Shown here piece by piece: positions 43,001-50,094 of a stretch of 64,000 nt of DNA. The position numbers and the translations under genes were made by a program. Position 1 is the first letter of the stretch, and every line of letters begins with the position of its first letter. This DNA is from an uncultured Collinsella sp. (GTDB lineage: Bacteria > Actinomycetota > Coriobacteriia > Coriobacteriales > Coriobacteriaceae): positions 93,245 to 157,244 of the forward strand of contig CAAGCW010000008.1 of assembly GCA_900768435.1 (NCBI GenBank), written 5' to 3'. The notes under the pieces are model-generated. The model was not told where the DNA came from, did no database searches, and saw nothing but the letters and a program-made list of their open reading frames with translations.

Positions 43001-43777
43001 CTACTTGCCTTCCTTGCGCTTAGCGCCCGTGAACTGGTAAAAGAGAAATTTGGTATTAGTAACGAGATATCGTTTGAAGAGTCGCTTCGGTTCCTGCATC
43101 AAGCGGTATAGCCACTCGAGACTTAGGTTCTGCATCCAAATCGGCGCCTCCGGCACCACGCCGGCGAGAACGTTGAAGGCTCCCCCTACGCCAATCATTA
43201 GTGGCTGGGGACCACCTTTAAGCTCATGCATGAGGACTTCCTGACGCGGAGCACCAAGTGCAATCCATGCAAAGTCGGCGCCAGAATCGGCAATGCGTCG
43301 AGAAAGGTCTCGTTTCTCGCCATCGGAAAGCGGACGAAAGACGGAAGGCTCCATGCCAGCAATTTCCAAGCCCGGATACTCTTCTTGAAGCGATTCCATG
43401 AGCGCCTCGAGGTTTTTCCGTTCGTTGCCGTAGAAGTAATGGCTCCATCCGTACTGAGCGGAAATACTGAAAATCTCGCGCATCAAATCCGGACCGGTCA
43501 CGCGCCCCATCGACGCGACCGTCTTTCGACCGACAATCGATAGGGGCTTCCCATCGGGAACGGACATAACGGACTCAGCCTGACAGGACCAGTAGCTGGG
43601 ATCGTCATGGGCCATAACCGACGTATGGGCGTTAGAGACGCAGATATACTCGCCATGCAGATCGTCGATATTATGAGTAATGAAATCGACGCATTCAGAC
43701 ATATTGGTGCCCGTGATCGGGACATCGATCACGGGCACGCGGTTTAATTCGGGATAATGAAGATAGGACTTAAGCAC
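43001..43777 (-). CDS. WecG/TagA/CpsF-family glycosyltransferase
   Basis: GT26 enzyme (258 aa) that adds the second sugar (in known members N-acetylmannosaminuronate or N-acetylmannosamine) to a polyprenyl-diphosphate-linked sugar. The signature blocks are YICVSNAHTSVMAHDDPSYW, SVPDGKPLSIVGRK (active-site Asp), GPDLMREIFSISAQYGWSHY, FYGN and WIALGAPRQEVLMHELK, with the family C-terminus FNVLAGVVPEAPIWMQNLSL and LEWLYRLMQEPKRLFKRYL. The C-terminal helices hold it to the membrane. It overlaps the initiating transferase stop by one base. Product sugar unknown. Confidence 0.93.
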   Translation of the reverse strand: MLKSYLHYPELNRVPVIDVPITGTNMSECVDFITHNIDDLHGEYICVSNAHTSVMAHDDPSYWSCQAESVMSVPDGKPLSIVGRKTVASMGRVTGPDLMREIFSISAQYGWSHYFYGNERKNLEALMESLQEEYPGLEIAGMEPSVFRPLSDGEKRDLSRRIADSGADFAWIALGAPRQEVLMHELKGGPQPLMIGVGGAFNVLAGVVPEAPIWMQNLSLEWLYRLMQEPKRLFKRYLVTNTKFLFYQFTGAKRKEGK

Positions 43778-44577
43778 TAAAACGCACCCTTTCCCGTGAT
43801 TACTTCAATAACGGTGAGGGCGATAATCCTTAAATCGGTGAGAATGCCACGCCTCGCAATGTACTCAAGATCTCGCTGGACCATACCGTCGAAACCAGTT
43901 GAGTTTCGATCAGTAACCTGCCACCATCCGGTAATGCCGGGCTTCACGGCCAGGCGCTGCAGGTCGTACTCGGTGTACTCGGCCACCTCTTTCGGCAACG
44001 GCGGACGCGGGCCCACGACCGACATCTGGCCCAGGAACACATTCAGGAACTGCGGGAACTCGTCGATGGAATGTTTGCGGATGAATTTCCCGATCTTGGT
44101 GATGCGCGGATCCTCCTTCATCTTGAACATGGCGCCGTCGATCTCGTTTTGATCCATTAGCTCGACAAGGCGCTCGTCGGCGTCCTTGTACATGGAACGG
44201 AACTTCCACATGCGGAATGTTGTCAGGCTGCCGTCGGGGCGGGTCTGTCCCACGCGGATCTGGCTGTAGAAGGGGCTGCCCTCGCTCTCCAACCGGATGG
44301 CTGCGGCGAGAATTAGGCTTGGGATCGCGATAGCGACGAGCGCGACACTGCTGAATACGATGTCGAACGCGCGCTTAACGGCACGGTAGGCCAGGCGCGA
44401 GCGATCCCAGTCCATGATGGATTGCATGGCCTTGTACCGGCCGGCGCCCTCACGCCGTTCCATGGCCTGAGCGATGAGCGCCGCCCCAGCGGGCGCATCC
44501 GTTGCATATTGAGGTTTATCCGACACGTTCTCTTCCAACACTTCGTCCCCAGGTCGGGGATCCTCCCTGTTCTGCAA
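43777..44577 (-). CDS. Initiating sugar-phosphate transferase (monotopic PGT)
   Basis: Transfers a sugar phosphate from a nucleotide sugar to undecaprenyl phosphate and so starts each repeat unit. The C-terminal catalytic domain of the WcaJ/PglC type is complete: RAFDIVFSSVALVAIAIPSL (re-entrant membrane helix), FRMWKFRSMYKDAD, DPRITKIGKFIRKHSIDEFP (catalytic DE pair), LNVFLGQMSVVGPRPPLPKE and VKPGITGWWQVTDRNST. The short N-terminus (~70 residues, acidic, no membrane helices) makes it a small monoPGT. Start uncertain: TTG 44577 without ribosome binding site, or a later GTG (for example 44526, after GGAA). Follows loaP by about 15 bases. Confidence 0.93.
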   Translation of the reverse strand: MQNREDPRPGDEVLEENVSDKPQYATDAPAGAALIAQAMERREGAGRYKAMQSIMDWDRSRLAYRAVKRAFDIVFSSVALVAIAIPSLILAAAIRLESEGSPFYSQIRVGQTRPDGSLTTFRMWKFRSMYKDADERLVELMDQNEIDGAMFKMKEDPRITKIGKFIRKHSIDEFPQFLNVFLGQMSVVGPRPPLPKEVAEYTEYDLQRLAVKPGITGWWQVTDRNSTGFDGMVQRDLEYIARRGILTDLRIIALTVIEVITGKGAF

Positions 44578-44592
44578 AGCGACAGCCCGCAG

Positions 44593-45138
44593 CTAGGCGA
44601 TCGCCTTTTTAAGGTTGCGCATGACGCGCTGCTCGGCTGAAAGCACGGCGAGGCCAACACGTGTAGTCACGCGTCGGCCGCATAGGTCGAGCTCCAAATA
44701 GGCAGTGCTCTTGCGTCTGTTAATGGTTTTGATAAGGCCTTCGTGGCCTAGCAGCGGACCTGCCGTCACTACGACCTGGTCGCCGTCTTTTAGGGCCTCG
44801 CTCATGGGAACTACGCGGTCTCCCTTATGCGTAAAGCCGCCAATAAGCTGGACCTCTTCTTTTGCCAGCGGCACAAACTGACCGTCCTGGGCAAGTACCC
44901 GGGCAAAGTCGTCCATGCGCAGCAGATACTGTTGCACGGTTCGAGGATCTGCCGTATCGCAGATAAGATAACCGGGAAAGAGCGGCTTGGTCGTATTGAC
45001 CCATTCGCCGTGTACTTTAATTTCGGTTTGAAATTGGGGATAAAAGAGCTCCTGCATGGCGCTCGTAGGCACCATACGCTCAATGCGCTCGCGCATTACA
45101 TCTTCGCGACCGTTAATGACCTGGATCACATACCACAC
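44593..45138 (-). CDS. loaP: LoaP-type NusG-family antiterminator
   Basis: Specialised NusG paralog of 181 residues. It has the NGN domain (WYVIQVINGREDVMRERI, LFYPQFQTEIKV, TKPLFPGYLI) and the KOW domain (LKDGDQVVVTAGPLLGHEG, LELDLCGRRVTTRVGLAVL). It differs from housekeeping NusG in length and position: it is the first gene of a ~20-kb polysaccharide operon, exactly where LoaP, RfaH and similar regulators sit. They bind RNA polymerase near the promoter and prevent premature termination and Rho-dependent polarity. The start is GTG 45138 with AAGGGG 9 bases upstream; two upstream GTG codons lie in that site. A leader of strong hairpins precedes it. Confidence 0.92.
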   Translation of the reverse strand: MWYVIQVINGREDVMRERIERMVPTSAMQELFYPQFQTEIKVHGEWVNTTKPLFPGYLICDTADPRTVQQYLLRMDDFARVLAQDGQFVPLAKEEVQLIGGFTHKGDRVVPMSEALKDGDQVVVTAGPLLGHEGLIKTINRRKSTAYLELDLCGRRVTTRVGLAVLSAEQRVMRNLKKAIA

Positions 45139-45300
45139 GAGCACCACCCCCTTGCTGTCTTACGTGTGGCTCACGGGATTTGGGTATGGCTTCGCCAGGG
45201 CGCTTGTGCGCGAAGGCGCTCCATATTCAAACCCTGAGCCCAGTTAGACAAGCACGTGGCTCTGTCCCACCGTGAACGGTATGTATGAGTGCAGTGGCTA

Positions 45301-45388
45301 GAGTCGCGGACGTGTATCGCAAAATGACCGCGACTCCAGCTGGCTGCGTGCGAACCAGTCAAGCGGGAACAAAACTGGACCGCACGCA
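45301..45388 (-). promoter_or_regulatory. Structured leader of the capsule operon (candidate LoaP recognition region)
   Basis: Two strong stems lie 160-250 bases before loaP on the minus strand: 45345-45388 (TGCGTGCG...CGCACGCA, extended by CCAGT/ACTGG) and 45301-45336 (GAGTCGCGG/CCGCGACTC, perfect). A third, weaker set of alternative pairings around 45195-45225 uses CTTCGC and GCGAAG. LoaP is known to act through an RNA dyad in the operon leader, so one of these stems is a likely target; which one is not decided by inspection. Confidence 0.5.
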
Positions 45389-45479
45389 AACAGCTGAAGG
45401 ACTGCTACGTATTGGCATACGATCTAAGAATTCGCATTTGAGAATAAACTCAATACAAATAAACGACGTCGCATGACTT

Positions 45480-45870
45480 CTTTATTGGAGCTCGTGGTGT
45501 TTCTGGCACCGCCGTTACGGCCGGATGCTGATCGACCCTGTGCTTTATGGCTTGCTGGGGCCGCGAGCACAGTTGAACTCATGTAACGTTAGGTATCCTA
45601 GCACAAGCTGATAGCGAAACTGATTTGGGTTGCGTTGGACAACATATCGTTCATTTGACGTGCTTAAGGTGGTTGTTTTGGGATGTTGTTCACGTTGCTG
45701 CTGGTTATTGGGGTGCGAGCGGTGGTTAGGGATGCTCCTGAAGCCCGAATTGACCAGCGAGACGTACTGGTAATCGCGTTTGTCTAACAAACTATGTACA
45801 GACATGGGAAATAAATTGTGCAACTTTTTGTTGGTGTGAGTGGGGTTTGTGGCGCGTGGTGTTTTGGCAT
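45480..45870. other. Gene-free stretch between the capsule leader and tRNA-Ala
   Basis: About 390 bases with no reading frame that has plausible codon use or homology. It is slightly AT-richer than nearby genes and contains many short GTT/GGT repeats. The capsule promoter should lie in or near its left end (45420-45480), but I found no clear pair of -35 and -10 boxes. Confidence 0.5.
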
Positions 45871-45874
45871 AAAA

Positions 45875-45902
45875 AAAGGCCTTCGGAATTCCGAAGGCCT
45901 TT
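45875..45902 (-). terminator. Terminator of tRNA-Ala
   Basis: A perfect 28-base palindrome with the half AAAGGCCTTCGGAA is followed on the minus strand by a run of T. It lies 11 bases after the tRNA-Ala 3' end. Confidence 0.85.
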
Positions 45903-45912
45903 GCATTCACGA

Positions 45913-45988
45913 TGGTGGAGACGAGGGGGATCGAACCCCTGACCTCTTGACTGCCAGTCAAGCGCTCTCCCAGCTGAGCTACGCCCCC
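45913..45988 (-). tRNA. tRNA-Ala (anticodon GGC)
   Basis: Reverse strand cloverleaf: acceptor GGGGGCG/CGTCTCC (two G-T pairs), D arm GCTC...GAGC, anticodon arm CTTGA CTGGCAG TCAAG (anticodon GGC), T arm AGGGG TTCGATC CCCCT, and encoded CCA. A typical GTAGCTCAGC start of a bacterial tRNA-Ala. Confidence 0.95.
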
Positions 45989-46067
45989 GTGACGAGGAGA
46001 TACTATAGGGGAAGTTGACTCGACGTGCAAGGACTTTTTTGGGTGAGACTTTAAATGCCTATTGAGC

Positions 46068-46709
46068 CTATTGATATAGGTAAGCGATGGCGGTGCCGGT
46101 GTGGACTTGGATCGTGGCTGTTGACCTGACGACGTTGCTGATACCCGTGTCGGCCAACAGGCCCAGGGGGCTGTGGTCTAGCTCCCATTCTAAGCCGTGT
46201 TCGCTTACCTTGGTGTTGGGGGCTATGGCGATGATGGAGAACGTCTTGCCTTCGGCGCCTTTGATGGTCCACGATTCGCCTTCGTGCAGAATGCGGGCCG
46301 TGGTCTTGTCCTCGGCAATCCAGACTGGGCCGTCATCGTAGCCTGCAAGCAGCCCCAGCACGGAAAGCGCCATATCCGGACGGCCGCCCGTAGCGCAAGT
46401 CACAACCACTTCGGCACCTGGCCAGCGGCGACGGACGGAATCGAGCGCCAGTGCTAGATCGGTATAGTCCTTGTACGGGTCGTGGCGTTCTACCTCAAAG
46501 GCTTCGGCGGCATCGACCAACGCGCGACCCGCGTCGCTCACCGTATCGGCATCCCCCACATACACGTCGCAGCTCAGGCCGGCACCCAGCAGCGCATCGA
46601 GCCCGCGGTCTACGGCGACGAAGTGGTCGCACTCCCCTGCTAGCCTACGTAACAGATCCGCGCTCGCCACCACGGGCGAACCGCAGACCGCTAATATTTT
46701 GCAAGCCAC
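46068..46709 (-). CDS. thiN: Thiamine pyrophosphokinase
   Basis: Transfers pyrophosphate from ATP to thiamine, making thiamine diphosphate (213 aa). The N-terminal Rossmann-like domain has VAVDRGLDALLGAGL, the metal-binding YVGDADTVSD (GDxD), YKDYTDLALAL (D-x-TD motif) and TGGRPDMALSVLGLL, which replaces the usual GGRxDH. The C-terminal beta-sandwich has FSIIAIAPNTKVSEHGLEW and PLGLLADTGISN, the thiamine-binding part. The His-to-Met change in GGRxDH is common in distant members and does not rule out activity. Ends 79 bases upstream of tRNA-Ala and follows the HAD gene by 9 bases. Confidence 0.88.
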   Translation of the reverse strand: MACKILAVCGSPVVASADLLRRLAGECDHFVAVDRGLDALLGAGLSCDVYVGDADTVSDAGRALVDAAEAFEVERHDPYKDYTDLALALDSVRRRWPGAEVVVTCATGGRPDMALSVLGLLAGYDDGPVWIAEDKTTARILHEGESWTIKGAEGKTFSIIAIAPNTKVSEHGLEWELDHSPLGLLADTGISNVVRSTATIQVHTGTAIAYLYQ

Positions 46710-46718
46710 AGCCCTCGC

Positions 46719-47408
46719 CTATCCCTCAAACGAAAGCACGCGTGCCAGATCAAGGTCTTCATAGCTGTCGATAAATATATCGCAGTTGGCGCGCACGTCG
46801 TCGCGCTTCATGCGGCCGTGCGGGTCATAGATGCCCACGCGCTTAAAGCCGGCGGTGCCAGAGCTCTTAAGGCCAAAAACGGCGTCCTCAAACACCCAGG
46901 CGCGCGCAAACTTGTGCCCATGGCGTTCCTCCAGGCGGCGCAGCGCCAGCTCGTATACGTCGGGGAACTGTTTGGAGCGTCCCGCCTCGCCCGTCGTGGT
47001 AACAAACTCCATATAGCAATCGAGGCCCGCACCCGCAAGCGCAGACTTAACCAGCTCGGCCGGCGTGGACGTAGCCACGCACATGGCAATGCCCGCCGCC
47101 TTCGCCTGCTCCAAAAATGCCAAGAGCCCCTCGCGCGGCGGCACCTTGGAGTAGCCATCGATCAGAATATCGCTCAGCTCGCGATAGAGCTCTTCGCCAT
47201 TCGCGCCAATGCCCCACGTGTCGTGGTAGGCCTGGCATTCGTCCTCCAGCGACAGGTGCTCAAATTGGGCAAAATCGTCGACCGTCACGTCAACGTCGTG
47301 GCGGTGCAATAACTCGGGCTGGGCATAGGCCCAAACGGGGGTGCTATTAACCAGTGTGCCGTCGCAATCGAAAATAAAAGCGACATTGGGAGCGGCGGTC
47401 TGGGACAT
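46719..47408 (-). CDS. HAD-family sugar-phosphate phosphatase (beta-phosphoglucomutase-like)
   Basis: Haloacid dehalogenase-like hydrolase of 229 residues, subfamily IA with a helical cap. Motif I is FIFDCDGTLVNSTP (nucleophile and acid Asp), motif II is CVATSTP, motif III is the Lys in AGRSKQFPDVYELAL and motif IV is WVFEDAVFGLKSS. Its sequence resembles beta-phosphoglucomutase or fructose-1-phosphatase-type enzymes. ATG 47408 follows AAAGG. The gene shares its upstream region with glgB in divergent orientation, and this region holds operator-like palindromes, so it may be co-regulated with glycogen metabolism. Confidence 0.85.
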   Translation of the reverse strand: MSQTAAPNVAFIFDCDGTLVNSTPVWAYAQPELLHRHDVDVTVDDFAQFEHLSLEDECQAYHDTWGIGANGEELYRELSDILIDGYSKVPPREGLLAFLEQAKAAGIAMCVATSTPAELVKSALAGAGLDCYMEFVTTTGEAGRSKQFPDVYELALRRLEERHGHKFARAWVFEDAVFGLKSSGTAGFKRVGIYDPHGRMKRDDVRANCDIFIDSYEDLDLARVLSFEG

Positions 47409-47446
47409 AAACGAACCTTTCGATGTCAAATGGTAAACATCCTGCT

Positions 47447-47462
47447 AAAAACGTTTTACCAA
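47447..47462. promoter_or_regulatory. Operator-like sequence 1, shared with the amylase/MalQ gene
   Basis: AAAAACGTTTTACCAA is the exact reverse complement of the sequence at 57404-57419. The core GGTAAAACGTTTT is near-palindromic, as in LacI-family operators. It lies 39 bases upstream of the HAD start and in the divergent region of glgB. Confidence 0.6.
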
Positions 47463-47493
47463 ACGTCAAACTAACAATCTTGAAACCCTAATT

Positions 47494-47517
47494 GGTAAAA
47501 CTGTCAAGAGTTTTACC
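47494..47517. promoter_or_regulatory. Palindrome GGTAAAAC-N8-GTTTTACC in the HAD/glgB divergent region
   Basis: A perfect 8-bp inverted repeat with an 8-base spacer; its half-site GGTAAAAC is the same as in the other operator-like sites. On the minus strand it contains TTGACA, a -35-like hexamer, so a bound regulator could block transcription of the HAD gene. The remaining region up to glgB (47520-47739) holds no other clear signal. Confidence 0.5.
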
Positions 47518-47739
47518 ACGGCAATTCTGCCAGTGGTCTAAACATGGCGCTTACCGATTAAACGCCGCCCTAAAACCACTTTCCTTCATAAAAGTAACGT
47601 ACAGGTGTTATCGTAGTTTCTGCCGAAAGTTCCACCGAGCACGCGAGGTGGAACGAATCATAGAACTATCGCCGTCCCTTCGATTCGTGCAGCCTTGGAC
47701 CTTTCGCATCTAGTCACCAAGGCAACACGCTGCCGCGTC

Positions 47740-50001
47740 ATGATGGGATCAAACGTGAGCGATACAAAGCTAAAGCCAGCAACCAAAAAGCCCGCTACCC
47801 GTAAGGCCGCCCCGCACGCACCGGAGCTTTCCAAGGACGATGTCTATCTGTTTGGCATTGGCATGTGGGAGCGCAGCTGGGAAAAGATGGGCGCGCATCC
47901 CGACACGCAGAACCGTACACGCGGCTGGCGTTTTTGCGTTTGGGCGCCCGACGTCAAGAGCGTCCATGTCATTGGCGAATTTAACGACTGGGATGAGGAA
48001 GCCAACCCGCTGGTGCCCGTGCATACGAGCGCTATCTGGGAAGGCTTTATTCCTGGCGCCGAGCAGGGCCAACTCTATAAATATCTCATCGAGACAAACG
48101 AGGGCGAAAAACTGTACAAGGCCGATCCGTACGCCTTTAAGGCCGAGTGCCCTCCGGGTACCGCGAGCGTGCTGTGGACCCTCGATGGCTACAAGTGGAA
48201 CGACGCCGCGTGGCTCAAGCGCCGCGCCGGCCACAACCACATGTCACAGCCCCTTAACATCTACGAGGTGCATATCGGATCGTGGAAGCGCCACGGCGAC
48301 GCGCCGCAGGGTGAGCCCGACGAGTACGGCAACTACCCCGGCCCCATGGATCCCTTCCCCGCGCAGCGCGGCGAGTTTTACACCTACGACGATCTGTCGG
48401 TAGAGCTCGTGGACTACGTGCGCGACATGGGCTACACGCATATCGAGGTCATGCCGCTCATGGAGCATCCCTTCGATGGCTCCTGGGGCTACCAGACGAC
48501 CGGCTACTATGCCGCCACGTCGCGCTACGGCAACCCGCAGCAGCTCATGCACTTTATCGATGCGTGCCACGAGGCCGGCATCGGCGTGATCATGGACTGG
48601 GTGCCCGGCGGTTTTTGCGCCGACTCCCACGGCCTTGCCACCTTTAACGGCCATATGCTGTTTGAGCACGAGATTCACCCCAACTGGGGCACGCACAAGT
48701 TCGACTTCGCCCGCGGCGAGGTCCGCTCCTTCTTGGTCTCCAACGTGCTGTATTGGCTCGAGAACTTCCACGTTGACGGCATTCGCATGGACGGCGTGTC
48801 CAGTATGCTGTACCTCAACTTTGGCATCGACGATCCAGGCCAAAAGAAGTTCAACAAGTACGGTACCGAGGAGGACTTGGACGCCAGCGCGTTTATCCGT
48901 CAGGTCAACTGCGCTGTAGAGTCGCACTACCCCGACGTGATGATGATGGCCGAGGAGTCCACCGCGTGGCCGCTCGTGACCTACCCGCCGCAGGACGGCG
49001 GCCTGGGCTTCCACTACAAGTGGGACATGGGCTGGATGAACGACACCCTGCACTACATGCAGACCGATTTTCCGTGGCGCCCCGGCAACCACGGGCTGCT
49101 CACGTTCTCCATCATGTACGCCTTTACCGAAAACTTCATCTGCCCGCTGAGCCACGACGAGGTCGTGCACGGAAAGTGTTCGCTTATCGGCCGCATGCCG
49201 GGCGACTGGTGGCGCCAGTTTGCCGGCTTGCGCACGCTCGCCTTCTACCAGATGACGCACCCCGGTGCCAAGCTCAACTTTATGGGCAACGAGATCGGCC
49301 AGTTTATTGAGTGGCGCTACTACGAGTCCATCCAATGGTTCCTGACCGAGGAGTACGAGACCCACCGTCATCATCAGGCGTTCATTAAGGCGCTCAACCA
49401 CCTGTACACCGCCGAGCCCGCCCTGTACGAGCGCGGCTACACCGACGACGGCTTTACCTGGATCGACGCGGACAACTCCAAGCAGTCCATCGTGAGCTTT
49501 GTGCGCCAGGGCGAGGACGTCGATGACGACCTGGTGATCCTGATCAACTTTGACCCGGCAAGCTACGAGAGCTTCCGTGTGGGCGTGCCGCGCGAGGGTG
49601 ACTGGGAGGTCATCTTTGACTCCGACCGTCCCGAGTTCGGCGGCAGCGGATACGCCGGTGAGGAGCCCTACACCTGCTCGAGCGAGCCCTATCCCTGGAA
49701 CGGGCAGATGGACTCCATCGAGATTAAGGTGCCCGGCCTGGCAGGCGTGGTGCTTAAGCGCCGCGGCCCCAGCAGCTACAAGCCGCCGGTGGTCGTGGAG
49801 CCCAAGGCTGCGCCCAAGAAGCGCACGTCCTCGGTGAAGCCCAAGCCTGCGGCTGCTAAGAAGGCTCCGGCTAAGGCCAAGGCCACCAAGCCCGCTGCCA
49901 AGGCTTCGGCCAAGACCACCACGACCAAGAAGGCAGCCACCAAAAAAGCTGCTCCTAAGGCCAAGGCAGCTGCTGTTAAGGCTCCTGCCAAGAAAGCGTA
50001 A
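47740..50001 (+). CDS. glgB: 1,4-alpha-glucan branching enzyme with H1-like tail
   Basis: Makes the alpha-1,6 branches of glycogen (GH13). An N-terminal CBM48-type module has VHVIGEFNDWDEEANPLVPV, then the barrel with EVHIGSWKRHG, WGYQTTGYYAATSRYG, the nucleophile Asp in VDGIRMDGVSSMLYL, the acid/base Glu in MMAEESTAWP and the third Asp in CPLSHDEVVHGK. The last ~70 residues are a low-complexity basic tail of Ala, Lys, Pro and Thr (AAKKAPAKAKATKPAAKASA), not part of the family fold. Start uncertain: ATG 47740 or GTG 47755, the latter with GGGA upstream. First gene of the glg cluster, 93 bases before glgP. Confidence 0.95.
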   Translation: MMGSNVSDTKLKPATKKPATRKAAPHAPELSKDDVYLFGIGMWERSWEKMGAHPDTQNRTRGWRFCVWAPDVKSVHVIGEFNDWDEEANPLVPVHTSAIWEGFIPGAEQGQLYKYLIETNEGEKLYKADPYAFKAECPPGTASVLWTLDGYKWNDAAWLKRRAGHNHMSQPLNIYEVHIGSWKRHGDAPQGEPDEYGNYPGPMDPFPAQRGEFYTYDDLSVELVDYVRDMGYTHIEVMPLMEHPFDGSWGYQTTGYYAATSRYGNPQQLMHFIDACHEAGIGVIMDWVPGGFCADSHGLATFNGHMLFEHEIHPNWGTHKFDFARGEVRSFLVSNVLYWLENFHVDGIRMDGVSSMLYLNFGIDDPGQKKFNKYGTEEDLDASAFIRQVNCAVESHYPDVMMMAEESTAWPLVTYPPQDGGLGFHYKWDMGWMNDTLHYMQTDFPWRPGNHGLLTFSIMYAFTENFICPLSHDEVVHGKCSLIGRMPGDWWRQFAGLRTLAFYQMTHPGAKLNFMGNEIGQFIEWRYYESIQWFLTEEYETHRHHQAFIKALNHLYTAEPALYERGYTDDGFTWIDADNSKQSIVSFVRQGEDVDDDLVILINFDPASYESFRVGVPREGDWEVIFDSDRPEFGGSGYAGEEPYTCSSEPYPWNGQMDSIEIKVPGLAGVVLKRRGPSSYKPPVVVEPKAAPKKRTSSVKPKPAAAKKAPAKAKATKPAAKASAKTTTTKKAATKKAAPKAKAAAVKAPAKKA

Positions 50002-50094
50002 CAAAGCCGTTACAGCTGTAATACCCGCCCCGACGGGGCGTAGGATATAAGTCATAACCGTTCCGGGGGAACCGTCCTCGGGGGAAAGGAACGT

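Noticed and set aside
45545..46030. A 161-codon minus-strand frame upstream of the capsule leader
   Set aside because: It runs through tRNA-Ala and its terminator, so it cannot be a normal gene.
50059..50092. Pairing of CGTTCC with GGAACG around the glgP ribosome binding site as a translational switch
   Set aside because: Only 6-7 bp and no alternative structure visible; too weak to report as a regulatory element.
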